From assembly GCA_964019415.1 (NCBI GenBank), contig OZ025884.1:4037193-4101192 (forward strand): a stretch of DNA of 64,000 nucleotides, given 5' to 3'. How positions within the stretch are numbered: the first letter of the stretch is position 1; each line of letters begins with the position of its first letter. Below are positions 36,701-49,355 of this stretch, piece after piece. The stretch comes from Ianthella basta (Eukaryota; Porifera; Demospongiae; Verongiida; Ianthellidae). The notes under the pieces were generated by a model. The model worked only from the letters and a program-made list of their open reading frames with translations. It was not told where the DNA came from and did not search any database. A program made the position numbers and the translations under genes.

Positions 36701-39700
36701 TTTGAACACACGCATTCTGTGGGGAAGTGATCCAGCTCTGAGGAAACTATCGCAACACCCTCCACAACAGAGGGCATCATCATAGTCCTGGAGACAAGAG
36801 AGGACCCAGCCTTGTGAGTCGCCACGGGTTCGGGAGTGTTACTGCTGTGCAGGACCAGACCATGTGGCTGCCAATTGTCATATTGCAGAGTACATCTGCT
36901 GTAAATGTCACAAGAAGGGTGACCTTGCGAAGGTGTGTCGTTCCCAGAAGTCAGCCAGTGGAGATCGGAGGAACACTGGTGAGGTGAAGGCACACCAGTT
37001 GACGTTGGTAGATTGCAAAGTAGAGGAGGTTCCATTGCTGCACTTGGAAAAGGGACACCCAACACCCATCATGGGTTGATGTGCAGTTGAATGGGGTTCC
37101 AGTGTCTATTGAGCTTGATACGGGGGCAGCTGTACCTGTAATGTCTCAACAGCAACAGCAAGACATGTTTCCCGAAGCCATGCTGCAGCCTGCCAAGGTC
37201 ATGCTACGCACATACACAGCACAGAGTGTTGGAGTGGTGGGAGCATTGCCAGTGAGTGTCACATACATACAGGGAGCAGGAGCATGACCTGGCCCTGGTA
37301 ATCATGTCTAGCAGTGGACCTGTGCTGTTTGGGAAGGACTGGCTCTCCTACATCAAGTTGAAGTGGCCTCCATCGCTTACCAGTCAGTGGAAAATTTGGA
37401 GTTGGAGGAGTTACTGGGGCAATTTGAAGAAGTGTGCGCGAGGAGTTAGGAACGGCCAAGGCTCCTCCAGTCCACCTAGGTGTGAAGGAGCAGGCACAGC
37501 CTAAGTTCTTCAAACCCGGCCAGTACCTTTCGCTATCAAGGATGTGGTGACATGCAAATTGGAGTGTCTTAAAGGGGATGGCGCAGTCACCAAGGTGGAG
37601 TTGAATTTGACAAGTGTTCATGGTGTGCTCGATTGTCCAAAGAAGAATCAAGCTATTAGGTACACATAGTGCTATGCATAATGATTGTGTATCACTGCCA
37701 GTTGTGCCTGTCAAACAATCAATTCCATTTGCACTGATTGACTCCAACCATGTTGTCACAGAGTCTCACTGCTACAGAGTATGATGGGGTAGCCGGTTCT
37801 TGGGCAATCATGTACACATATACTAGAACAATGTAACAGTTTGACAATTCAATTGTAGGCATTTAAATTCAACTGGAAGATCTTATAACTTATGGCATTG
37901 AGCCAATGTAGCAGTAGGACCAGTTGTCTGAGCCCTCCAATAAGTGTTTGGTGAAAGGAACAGTAAGTTTAATGAAAACTAGCCACACGGTGCTTTGGGA
38001 AGTGACCAAAAAGATTTCCATGAATGTTGACGCTGTTACAGTGTCCCTGTTCACTACTTACTAACTTATCCTTTGTAGTAACATACCTTGAAGTGCCTGA
38101 GATGGTGGATGACTAGGTTTGACTTCTGCATTCCTCACTATAGCATCCAATGGAGATATTGGTCTTGCCACCTCTCCTGACATTACTTGGAGAAACTGCT
38201 TTGTTGGACGCATTTCCAAGTTTTCTTCAGAGTGAGCTGCTCTCTGCAAATACAAAACCAACACACAAGCTACTAGTAATGAATAAACATGACAATTCAC
38301 ACCCCAATCTTCAGTGGGTACGTGTGCAGTAAACAGAAGCTGACAAAGATGGGGACTGCTACACTTGGAGCCCTGTGTGGGCAGTAGTGATCAAATGGCA
38401 GTAATCAGTGGATATTACACAATTAAACAGGTCAACAATGTTGAATCATTGCCAGAGGACTACAGTCCTATTTAAGCAGCAACCAGTGACCACCTCCCTA
38501 GTCATCTAACCAACAATGGATCTGTGGTAGAAACAGAGTCAGCCAGTCATCCATTTGGAACCATCAGTACACCACACCAAATACAAAATGCGGTATACAC
38601 ACTGGATGTAGCTAACAGTTCCACAGAATCCCTTCTACGTATGCACCAGTGCTAAGCACACATCCCTGTAGATGTGACTCTCTGAATGCATTCAAGTAGA
38701 TTGAACTGAAGCATCTCTTTGCTATCACTGATGATCTTCATTAGTCCGAGTAACAAGGTGAATTACAAAATCTGAGTCCAACACACGTTGACAATTTGTG
38801 CACTAAAGGAGTGAGTCAGCCACAAAACCTTCAACTATACGAGGACTTTGCAAACATAAAGTTGCAGAAATGCCAAGGACATTCATGGAAGTTCTATGCC
38901 ATACAAATTAGTAACTACCCATAATTAACTTGATCAGTGAACTGCAGCAGAATGGGAAGCATCACAACTAACACAAATACAGAGCAGGAATGGTTACTTG
39001 ACAATAGATACAGCACAATTTAAATTCTTCCATTAACCAGGCACAGAAAGCCTAACCTTTTTCTGAGACTGAGTGATCTCTGGAGATGGTCGTGGTGCAA
39101 CTGTTGCAAGACGTCTGCATGGACACATGCACAAATGCGGTGGTGTCAGTGAGCTTCTGTGCAATGGCATTGTGCAAAGCCCAATGAGCAGCACAGTTTA
39201 ATGCACCACTGACTATCAATGGTTGCACCACAATCAATCTTAACAGATCCATCATCCCAAGCAAGTGCCCTATGTACATCTATGCCCTTTCCGTTTGGCC
39301 ATTGCTACTGTATGCATGAGTAAGTTGAGGGCCATCGAGTTGGTCTCGCCCAGCCAGCTCTTTGACACCAGCACTCCAGATGTAAATAAATAAAGACAAA
39401 AGGGTGAAATAAAAGAAGTGTGTGCAAACAAATGAAACAAACCGTTTCACTATTTGCTTTTCCAAGTCACTGTACAGTGGCCACTTATCTACCTGCAAAG
39501 GTGAACAGCCATTGTTAGAGTATTGAAAGTCCAACTGTAGTTAACACACAAAGTTAGGCCAATGTAATTACACTGCCACAACTCCATCACTGCCACTACC
39601 CCTACCACCATTCATACCCAGGCCCTCAGGTGTTAGTAAAATCACATTGTAGGCTCGTGTGACAGATGCCAGGGAGACATGTGCCGGCCATTACAAGTAA

Positions 39701-42700
39701 TACTCAGCTGCATTGTACACATCACATCAAACCTGAATTTGGGCATAAGCTGTCTTTAAAAGATCAAAATTTCCATTATCCAGTGTTGCAACCTAAGCAG
39801 TAACAGAGACAGCTCTCAATGCACACACTGTACATTACACAAAGTTCTTGAAAGTGCAACCTTACCTCCTCCAAAACACTGCCAAGATCATCCGGATCAC
39901 TGACTTTTACTTTATCTGTGATACAATGTACAAAAAGGACAGTAAAGTGCAGTAAGAGATAGGACCATGTACTGCAAGCCAGCAAACTTGCCCAGCAAGA
40001 GTACACTTTCATCACTCTCTGACAGCATTGATTTAGCAGATAATGGCAATGTCAACTAGGACAATACATATTTTCCAGCATGCAGAGCTGTGGAATTGGG
40101 GAAACACTTTAAAGGTCACACTGCAGATGACACATCCTCCACTGAGGGTCATCGGCTCCGACAAGCTACACTACATACGTACATACCTTGCTTACTCTAC
40201 CCACTATTATCACTAATTGTAAGTACAGCTCCTTGAACCTTTCCTGTGTGAGGCTCATGTGTTTCATGTATGCACTAGTACCTAAACTGAACTAAACTGA
40301 ACTATCATGATACTGTTGAATATCCTCACTATCAGCTCAGCAACAATCGTGACAGTGAACCCCACACACATATCACTCAGCACTAATCCATACCATATGT
40401 ACACACCTTTGTTAAGCCGTTTCTGTAAATCTGCCTTGGTCATTGGCTTCAGAGCCAAAGTGTGCACAACATGATCCCTAACATGTAGTGAGAGTGACGC
40501 TAAAGGTGTCAACTTTGCACCTACATATGTAGAGGTAGGCCTATGCCAGCAAGCACTTCATACCGGAAAGTAAATTCTGTGAGAAGAGCTTTCCTTCCTT
40601 TGGCCTTTTGTACTGACACTGTGCGTTGTTTTCTATCTCCATATCTCTTCTTTCCTGGTACAGGCCCTGCAAGATGGGATCCCAATGTCCATGAGCACAA
40701 AAATAAAATTCTTACTGTACATCATGGAAGTGATGCCAAGCATCTGCTGACACAAATGACAACATCTTACATAGGAAAGCTATGACAGAGCACAGACTAC
40801 TAAGGTATCACTGATTAGCCAGCATTACTACTTCACACAGATATAGTGAACAGGCAAAATCAGCTTACGAGATCCATCAGATGTTAAATCTATTTGCTGT
40901 GCACTGCAGCAAAGGAAGGACATACAGATAAATAGCACTCATACCACAAATGGAGGCACTGTATGTAACAAGTACGTAACTGCATGGAGAAACAGCAACA
41001 GTCATAATAATCAACATTGATATGAAAGGACCATTTATCATACATACATTGCATGAGGTTCACTAGCATGGAAAACAAATGCCTACTCAAATTTCAAGTT
41101 CAATGACTTACCACCATCTGAGCAACTTGTCTTATTTGATGTGTCATACAGAACAAACTGAAACTTTAAATCTTGTTTCTGCTACCAACCACTTTGTGGT
41201 GGCACACAGCAGCCATATGAACCATTTTGGCAAGTTTGAATATATTTATTTCTTTGTTTTCATTGCTACAGTGAAAACTGTCTAAGACAGCAAGCTGTTC
41301 TAAATGACCTTTACAGAGACGTGGCTGCTCTACAAAGGTAGATTAGAATGCTGTAGCACTATTTGGGGCCAGGGATGCAGGCAGGTTTAGAGAGGTGGCT
41401 GTCTGACACAGTGACCATCTTAGACAGTCCATTAGGGAGGGATAGTTGAACGTTAAACATGTGGTACACTTTTTACCAACAGGCAAAATGATTCAGCCCT
41501 AAAAAGGCCTTCTTCAGTTGCACAAGAGTACAAAACAGAACAATCATGTTCATGTTTTGTTCTGTACTCTTTAGTAATGAATCTCTATTCAATCATCTTT
41601 GACAGGTTCCATTGTATTACAATACTGCATTAACATTGTGATGGACGATGTGATGCTAGACAGAACATAACAGATCTGTACGTTAATGGCAAGTTTAAGG
41701 GCTCACAAGGAAGACTGCTTCCACTCCTCTTCAACCTGTCGAGCTTTCCTCTTATATTGCTCATATACATCTTCTGTGGCTTGCACAGCAATACGTGTTC
41801 TGATACTTCCATAATTGACCAGTCTCTGAGATGCCTGAGGTAAAAGAGTACAAACAGTCCAGCAAACTAAACATACTCAAGTACTGCTACCAGCTCAACT
41901 CATTGCTATGTATGCTCAAGACACTGCCATGGTCATTTTAGAGTCATAGCTACATTCAACATTGTGTCGTTCTGGCCCCAAGAGACACTCTAGACAAACA
42001 AGACAGTTCCAAGAGGGACATCGAGTCCTTCCGTGGGAGATCTTGTATCTCTTCTGGTCACCACACACCACATCTACAACGTATGGTGAGGTTAGTCATT
42101 CTCAGACTCACCAATGACTGAGTAGCTGGAGTCAGACACACCAGAGTTGGAGGGCCTACCATACATGGACTTTCATTCTACCGTAATCGTAGAAATTTTC
42201 GTGGGGCAAAAATTTCGTGTGTTAAATTTTCGTGGGGCATAAATTTCGTGGCCTGGGCTACCCACGAAACTTAAACCCCACGAAATGTAACTGTGTACAT
42301 TGTTAAACACAGCAGAATACAGAGTACTACACTTTGCCAAGTGAATATCTCCTATATCTTTCCTCGTTCTCCAATGTAAGCCTTCCTGACCGAACACGCT
42401 GTAGTCGCGTTGACCCAACAATTCAGCTCCCTGGAAAAGAAGAAACGTGTTGCTGCAACCATGCCGCGACGCAAGCAGAGTTCTTGCCTATTTTTGGTCC
42501 AAACCTAGGGCTAGCGGCGGCGCTGTAGTGCTGGTAAGGCCGGCGCTTCCCCTTCGCACTCTGTGCAGCGCGGACCTCCATGTTCGCTTTTGCGATGGCC
42601 GCGAAGGTAGTATAGCAGACGCTAGTGAGCTGCATGAATCTGGAAGTTCTTAAATTCTTTCCGCTGTAGGCACCTCAGAAGAGCCATCCTTCACAGCTCC

Positions 42701-43588
42701 TACAAACACAAGTGCCGCGCAAGTTCAGATGCAGACCTTCGTATCGCCTTAATGTATTAGACGTATTATATTAGTTACTACTGTATTCTTTGTACATAAA
42801 TTTTCGTGGGCATAATTTTCGTGGATGGAGGCAACCACGAAAAATTCCACACAACGAAATTTTCAACGATTACGGTATATAGTAAATGTAATTTGCCCTT
42901 CCTCCAGACTCTTCCACCACAACATACATGTACATCACTACTATCAGGCATGCAACAACTGTAGCATGTGGTCTTACAAAGGAAATTTGTATTGTAGCAA
43001 GCTGCATCTTGAATCAGGTCAGAACACAATACATAGCACAATAACACTACACTACATGCACACTGGAACATCAGGCATTTCAAGCTACAAAGAACTCTGT
43101 ATTACTTACTGAAATGACGTGGGATACCCCCAGGAACAAGTCTACTACAGCAATACACTCTGAACAACTGAAAAACTAGATCAACAACTACAACACATAC
43201 CTTCTTAAAAGTGCCTGACCAGTCTAAATCAGAACGAATCAGTTTTACACTACACAACACATCAACCACTGTCAGCCTAGTCATGCATGCACATCAGGAT
43301 AACACCGCAGAAACACTGTCACACTTACTGAGCCTATCTGTCTACGTCAGCCTAGTCATGCATGTGCATCAGGATAACACCGCAGAAACACTGTCACACT
43401 TACTGAGCCTATCTGTCTACTCTGGTGCAAACATTCCAGATCACCCTTCTGTTGGCCTTTGTGACTACGGAAACTAAAGTCTTTGAAAGCCTTTCCATCT
43501 TGGGGCAAAATCAAGTGCTGCATAAAGGGTATGAACTAGATATACACAAGTACACATGTACAATGCCCTTCAGACACACACGCATGAA

Positions 43589-43628
<40 letters not shown>

Positions 43629-44052
43629 GACAGACAACAGTGTACAATAATATACCAGCTACTGTCACATAACATCATACTCCTTTACAATGAAATTCAC
43701 ACTTTGCTAATGAAATATCAAAATTATTCACAGTCTACTTGATCCTAAGCTACAGCATCTCCATTAATCATAGTGTCTGAGTCATACCCCTTCATCATTG
43801 CCAAAAGTAATGAATATTCCCGGATCACCAGAACCCTAGTGAAGAAGGAGGAATTTCACAAATAATCTAGATCCAATCATGATTGTAGAAGGCGGAACTA
43901 ACTGTAGAGGCAGCAAGACTGTCAATAGCATTCAGACAAGTCTCAGTCAGCTTGGTGTGGACAAGCAAGCAGCCACTAGCGTTTTCATGAATGACAGAGT
44001 GATCCAGTTCCACGGGTAAGTCACTCAATTGAACGTGCGGTCTAGCGGCCAT
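33738..44052 (-). CDS. ELL: RNA polymerase II elongation factor ELL
   Basis: ELL raises the elongation rate of RNA polymerase II and works in the super and little elongation complexes. Minus-strand exons: 43903-44052 (start MAARPHVQLSD), 43788-43835 (GDPGIFITFGNDE), 43404-43517 (HLILPQDGKAFKDFSF), 41707-41834 (RTRIAVQATEDVYEQYKRKA), about 40870-40900, 40560-40672, 40408-40505 (VRDHVVHTLALKPMTK), 39884-39920, 39733-39792 (VATLDNGNFDLLKTAYAQ), 39443-39492 (DKWPLYSDLEKQIVKR), probable exons near 39290-39360, 39056-39113 and 38090-38245, then 35488-35597, 34638-34806 (YDEYLTLHKTVQQVG), 34320-34364 and 33738-33834 (stop). The last three encode the occludin/ELL C-terminal domain. Exon order matches human ELL. 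Linker exons around 38-39 kb are the least certain. Confidence 0.9.
34975..35045 (-). mobile_element. tRNA-derived SINE-like head
   Basis: On the minus strand an A-box-like GTGGCTCAGTGG (35026-35037) is followed about 30 nt later by a B-box-like GGGTTTGATGCTGG (34984-34997), the spacing of an RNA polymerase III internal promoter. The flanks do not fold as a complete tRNA. This points to a tRNA-derived SINE in an ELL intron rather than a tRNA gene. Confidence 0.55.
35817..36095. repeat. AAT/ATT trinucleotide microsatellites
   Basis: (AAT)n tracts at about 35817-35840 and 36025-36058 and an (ATT)n tract at 36083-36102 lie just upstream of the Ty3/Gypsy remnant in an ELL intron. Oppositely oriented tracts could pair. 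Confidence 0.85.
36200..37530 (+). mobile_element. Ty3/Gypsy LTR retrotransposon fossil (gag to start of RT)
   Basis: In order on the plus strand: a retrotransposon gag domain (about 36290-36700), CCHC-type zinc knuckles (about 36840-36940), a retropepsin-like aspartic protease (ELDTGAAVPVMS, then FGKDWL; 37085-37350) and the start of a reverse-transcriptase-like region. The copy is truncated and broken at several points, and I could not identify LTRs. It is antisense to ELL and intronic. Its protease differs clearly from the 3.3-4.4 kb fossil, so the two are separate lineages or ages. Confidence 0.85.
41483..41600 (-). mobile_element. Hairpin element with a hammerhead-like motif (minus strand)
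   Basis: On the minus strand 41483-41521 reads GCAA, CTGAAGA, AGGCC-loop-GGGCT, GAATCATT, TTGC. Beside it, inverted arms GAGTACAAAACAGAACA / TGTTTTGTTCTGTACTC (about 41526-41571) are followed by a tail-like GTAATGAATCTCTATTCAAT. It lies in an ELL intron. Confidence 0.55.
42179..42877. mobile_element. 695-bp inverted-repeat DNA transposon with TA target duplication
   Basis: The ends CCGTAATCGTAGAAATTTTC (42181 on) and the complementary TTTCAACGATTACGG (to 42875) are terminal inverted repeats of about 25 bp, flanked by TA on both sides as in Tc1/mariner-type insertions. Several subterminal copies of AATTTTCGTGG occur in both orientations. The GC-rich centre (about 42420-42740) is unlike the ends and may be captured host DNA. 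No transposase is visible. The element sits in an ELL intron. Confidence 0.8.
43271..43420. repeat. 75-bp tandem duplication across an ELL exon-intron border
   Basis: Units 43271-43345 and 43346-43420 differ at only about two positions (GCATGCACATC versus GCATGTGCATC). On the minus strand each unit contains the splice donor GGCTCA|GTAAGTG of the ELL exon ending at 43404, so the donor is present twice. Confidence 0.9.
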
Positions 44053-44134
44053 TTTAACAACAAGCCGCCCCCGCCCGCAAATCAACTGGGTTATAATGAT
44101 ATTCATGATGGGAGTTTCACTCCAAGCGAACGAG
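44053..44134. promoter_or_regulatory. Divergent promoter between ELL and the receptor phosphatase
   Basis: About 82 bp separate the ELL start (44052, minus) from the most likely phosphatase start (44135, plus; an upstream ATG at 44096 is possible). The ELL start lies in AAAATGGCCGC, a YY1-site-like sequence. The stretch has a C-rich CCGCCCCCGCCC box, a likely Sp/KLF-type site. Confidence 0.65.
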
Positions 44135-47100
44135 ATGATGCTCCCAGTGGCTTTACTAGTTTGCTCTCTCGCGGTCCATGTGCATGGTCAGTCAACGTCA
44201 GGAGTAGATTTTTCTGTTTCATCACCGGAACCCACTCCTACCTTTACTTCTGCGACAACTAGCGAGGCTGCGTCCTCGACGTCCGTGGAGGCATCGAGTT
44301 CTTCTGCGCTTGCGTCTACTACAAGTTCATCCCCCTCAGCAGTTGTGCCTACATCGGTTACAAGTTCATCCCCCTCAGCAGTTGTGTCTACATCGGTTAC
44401 AAGTTCCCCCTCAGCAGTTGTGTCTACATCGGTTACAAGTTCACGTGCAGATGTATCGTCCTCCGCAACCTCAGCAACGATTTCATCTGTGGGAGTTGCA
44501 TCCACCAATGGGACCATGACCACGAGTGATGCACAATCTTCCGTGGTGGCAACTACGGCTGCAATTATGAGTAGTGCATTCGTTGCGATGCCTTCACCTA
44601 GTGCAACCCTTACGACTTCCACGTCTACTCAGGACAGCGTGACTACAGTCGGAACGACGTCTTCGCCTGTGCCTAGTGTGCCACTGCAGTCTCCTGGTTT
44701 GTCTACAACAGAATTTCAGCTCGTCGTCGCTGTACCAGTGTCAGTCTTCGGCTACGCAGGCATGCTCCTGCTGCTCTTATTGGTTAGTCTATGCTGTCAT
44801 TTCCTAGTAGGTTACTGTCATCATGTGCAGAATAGAATAGATGGGAAACCCTGAAATGTACCAGTTACCTGTACATGACATTGCAGATGGCCCTGCTGCA
44901 CTCTTCCCTGTAGCTTGTTTGTACTGTCATCTAGGTACAGTGCAGCATGGAACAGGAAGATAAATGATATTTCACAAGTATTTGACACATATTCCATGAC
45001 ATCTACTGCGGTGGTGTTGCTTCATTGGTCTCATTAATTTTGGGCTGATCCTTGTGGAGTAGGGGAGAAAGTCAATACTCATTTTAATTGCTTCCCACTA
45101 CTGGAGATACTTACTTGTTCGTACAGGTTGTGTTTGCTTGCAGGAGGTGGAGGAGACGCAAGGACAAAGGACAAGTTGATGATTACACAGCAATCTACAG
45201 TGCCACTGTGTTTGACAACAAGGATGCAGATGATGAAGCCGAGACAGCCTTCAAACCCAAACCTATGCGTGTTACTTATCGCCCCAAGATACCCGTGAGT
45301 TGCTTGATAGAAGTATAAGTTTGGATTTCAATTGACAGTGTAATGGAAAATCTAGAGACTATTTGTAACAGTGTATTTAAATACCTTGCAAGTATAGCAA
45401 CAGAACAGCTTGGTATGTACAAGTTGATTTTACAGAAGTGTTGTCTATCTACCCACACTGTGTAGGTTATGTCCCATCCCCTGACGGTAGCTGAGCTAGG
45501 AGCTCTAATGCAGAACGAAGATGCCATTGCTAATGAATTTGCTGTAAGTTGTTTGCTGTGATGTATGCTCTGCATGTAGGACAACTGCCCTATGTACCAG
45601 CCTCTGTTTGTGTCCATTGAACAGAATATCCCCTCTAACATGGTAACCATGGATGATATTCCACCTGGAGCAGAGGCCAAGAATCGGTATAGGAATGTCC
45701 TTCCAAGTGAGACCCCTCAGATACTTACAGTAGTTTGTACACACGCACGTAGAATGTGATGCATTAGTAATGCCATTGTTTTTCTGCTGTGTGCATTTTG
45801 ACCTATGTACTTATACACCTCTGCCTGCTCACAGATCCACATACAAGAGTTCCTCTTTTCTTGAAATTTGGAGTGGCTAATTCTGATTATATCAATGCTA
45901 ATTACATCAGAGTGAGTTATTCATGATCCAGTTGCATCCAGTCATGAAAGTTTACTATTTCATACCTGTATCCTTCTGCATGCAACACCAACAGTGTAAC
46001 AGTAGTACATTAGTTCTAATCACAAGTGACATGGTGCCAACATGGACTGATCCAAATGGTGAAGAAAACCAACAACTGCATCAAGCATTACCCCTTGAGG
46101 CCTTGAAGCACCCATTTAGACCTAAATACAGAGCAAATGTGCTCAAACCAAGAATCACCCTATATAGGACTTTGTGATTATACAATTCCAGATGGTACTT
46201 TGTATTGACTACAGGGTTTTACAGGTGTGCCAAGAGCTTTCATCTCTGCACAAGGACCTCTGTGGGAGACTACTCCAGACTTTTGGCGCATGGTGTGGGA
46301 GCAACGCAGCTCCATCATTGTCATGCTTACTGAATTGGAGGAGAACAATATGGTGGGCTTTGTATGTCAGACCCTGTAGTGCTACCCTTTGCAGCATTGC
46401 AGCAATATACTGCTGTTGTTTTGCTTTATGTCTCGGGCAACCCATTCATGTTCCTTGTGACCATGTAGTGTCATTCTTTCCAATCTGATTGTAGGATGAA
46501 GCTTCCATTTGCACAAGGGTGTTGTATACAGCTCTCCATTAAACATATCTATCAGTCATTGTTATGTGTGGCTTTTGTTTGAAATGGGAAGGAGAGAACA
46601 CTGTTACTGCAAGGAGTTCATGTATAATACTCCTGGGCTTTGAAGGGTAGATAATTATTTCATTTGCTGCTTTTGCTCCTGCACCCTGTCAGGCTGTATA
46701 CATTGCTGGCTGGAAATATAGAGAATCCACTGGTACCAAATGCTTTGAGACGGACATGACTGTTAATGATAAATCAAATGCAGGATGATTCAACCAGTAG
46801 GTCTTTGTCAACTGCGTACAACATCCTGTACGCAGTTGACAAAGACCTACAAGGCAGAACATCCTGCATGTGTTTTATCATTAACAGTTGTGTCCTGCTC
46901 AAGAATGTGGTACCAGTGGATTATCAACACAGCTATGAGCCTCTACAGCATCAAATATAGAGAAATTAGTGTAAAAAAGGACTTATATGCTTCAACACCA
47001 CTTACACTAAGCTTCTACGTTTTGTACTGTATATTGCTTAGTACAAAATAATCCCTAGTGTGATATTCATTAATATAGTCAGTTGGCACTTTTACGCCAA

Positions 47101-48737
47101 TTGAATACTTCTGACCTGAATTGAATTTGGGACTGCTTGTGTCATTACTAGATGAAGTGTCACCGATACTGGCCAGATGAACCAGAAGGAAGAACTGCAG
47201 TGTATGATGATGTTGAAGTTACACTGGCGAAAAGAGTGATGGAGAAACATTTTACTACCACCACATTCTTGCTGAGGCATTTGGAGGTAACTTGCACAGT
47301 ATCAGGCTAATTGCCTGAGGGGCATCACTTATTATACATTGTATGCATCACACAGAAAGGAGTGACCAGAGAAGTGATCCATCTCTGGTTCAGAGCTTGG
47401 CCAGACCATGGTGCCCCAGAATATGCAGAACCATTCCTTAACTTTATTCAAACCTTTCGATCAGCTACTGCTGACCTCCCAGTGGGACCGGTGGTTGTGC
47501 ACTGCAGGTGAGTGGGCATGTGACAGTGTAGACTTCCCATCTGACTATGCTGTAGATTGTCTGATTTGCGCTTATGATCTGACACTTAATACTGCACATG
47601 GGGACCAAATTGAGTTCACACTGCACCAACTATGTCCAAGAGTATTACTTCTCCTACTGAGGGCTGTGAAATGCACTGAGATAAGCAAAGAGAAGTAGCT
47701 GTGAGGGAGATGGGTGCTACTGGGGCCAAAACAACAGACTACATTTCAAACATAACAACCTCTCACAATGTTAGCCTTGTTAGAAGCAGATGCTCACACA
47801 AACCTTGACAGGGATCCATGCTACCTCACCAACAGTGGACAGGTTTCATATGCTGTATGCCTACAAATTTTCTTGGGATGTATATTTGAGGACACCCCTT
47901 GCCTGAGGTTATTCGCAATTTTATTTTGCTAAATCTGTTAAATTGTGAGCTTCATGAAAATATTGTCATGAAACATTTAGTATGCATACAGTAACTTATC
48001 AAGACTAACACTATCAGCTTGTAAAAGGATATGAATCTGGTCATTTGTACCACTGTTTATGGAGCATTACTTAAACAGCAGTTAGGTGTGACCATAGAGG
48101 CTGGGTCGGAATGTCTGGAAGGAGAGAGGCCCAAACCTCTATTCAAACAAGTACATTGTATTCATCAGTGCTACAGCCTGTTCTAGTGTAGTTATACAGT
48201 AGCTGTACATGTGAATTGGTCTGCCCTTTCCTTCCAATATAGTGCTGGAATTGGCCGCAGTGGGGTCTTCATAGCAACATGTATGGGGTTGGTATCATTA
48301 GAGGAAAGTGGGGAGGTGGACATTTTGAAGCTTGTGTCTACCATGAGGCAGGACCGAGGAGGCATGGTGCAGAGCAGAACACAGTACATTTTCTTGCACA
48401 AGGTTTGTGTAGCTGAGGTTGTCTATGTTTGCCAAACTGTGTAATGCATGCCTCACTCACTTCGATATGACAGTATGCTAATTGTATCCATTCTGCAATT
48501 AGTCTCAAGCCAGAGTTGTCTGGGCTACGTCAGACTATTCTGCAGTTGGCAGCATTCATTGCACAATGTCCTGGACATGAGTTATATATTGCAATTGTCT
48601 ACATAATAACATAATGCTGTTTGCAGGCACTGTACCAGTATGGACTTTGGCAGGAAAGAGCAAAGGCTCCAAACAGCAGCTTTGTACCGAATGACCCACC
48701 AAGTGGTGATGGCTCACAAGTCAAACTGCTAGATTAA
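44135..48737 (+). CDS. Receptor-type tyrosine phosphatase with Ser/Thr-rich ectodomain
   Basis: Ten exons join in phase: start to 44782, 45127-45294, 45466-45543, 45625-45706, 45835-45911, 46215-46352, 47152-47286, 47356-47507, 48243-48402 and 48627-48737. A signal peptide ([18 protein letters not shown]) precedes about 180 residues very rich in Ser/Thr with short internal repeats (VVSTSVTSS), a mucin-like stalk likely to be O-glycosylated. One membrane span crosses the first splice junction ([18 protein letters not shown]). A single cytosolic PTP domain follows with intact motifs: [31 protein letters not shown], the WPD loop (AWPDHGAP), the P-loop [13 protein letters not shown] formed across a splice, and the Q-loop region. 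All catalytic residues (Asp, Cys, Arg) are present, so it should be active. The ectodomain has no Ig or fibronectin repeats. Confidence 0.92.
46752..46895 (+). mobile_element. Hairpin element (about 69-bp arms) with a hammerhead-like motif
   Basis: Arms 46752-46820 and 46827-46895 are inverted repeats with a 6-base loop; the inner 24 bp are perfect. The right arm holds GCAG, TTGACAA, AGACC-AC-AAGGC, GAACATC, CTGC (46832-46867). The family tail AGCTATGAGCCTCTAC follows at 46931. It is inside a phosphatase intron, on the sense strand. Confidence 0.75.
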
Positions 48738-49355
48738 ACCTGGAGGTGCAGTTTATACTTACTTAGCTAGTTCCATCCCTGCTTTAGGTTAGTAGCTGAC
48801 TGTACACACACAGTAGTAATACTAGTGCCATGCTAAGTACTATATATACATGATATGCTGGACGTTCACCTAGCTAGAGTTTGTATGCATGGCCATGGTT
48901 TATATTGTCAATAGCCAGACATCTGAAATGCTACCATAATACCACAGTTTATTTGAAGCTAACTCTGCCTTTGTGTGTGCATGAGAGCAAAGAAGGATCA
49001 ATGCACAATATACTGTATGAAGGCAGGGCACCACCTGCAGATGTATTATATATAGGAGTGTGCACGTGGTGGGGATAGAGGACATAGCTGTATTGCACCG
49101 TTGTCCATGCACACTGCAGGGAGGCAAGAGCTACCCATGCAGGGTTTATTCCAATCCATCAATCCATCACTAACTCTCTGTTGCACTCCCTATCTACAAT
49201 CCACATGCAGTATGCAGTTTCATGAACATTAATTTTAAATTCACACTATGAACAGAAAATAACCTCTGCACTAATCTATAACAATTGTCTTATCCTATTA
49301 GAGACAGATGCGTTCTAGTGAATTTGTTGTCACCTAAGGCATATAATGTCAGTCG
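48738..49355. other. Intergenic space between convergent genes
   Basis: Holds the 3' untranslated regions of the phosphatase and MORF4L1 genes. I see no other feature. Confidence 0.6.

Noticed and set aside
43102-43284. Extra ELL exons between 43404 and 41834
   Set aside because: The exon ending at 43404 and the exon starting at 41834 already join in phase and match the ELL domain without a gap; the candidate blocks have no ELL likeness.
44188-44622. 144-codon minus-strand frame opposite the phosphatase ectodomain
   Set aside because: It is the complement of a Ser/Thr-rich repeat region and lies opposite a well-supported signal peptide and stalk.
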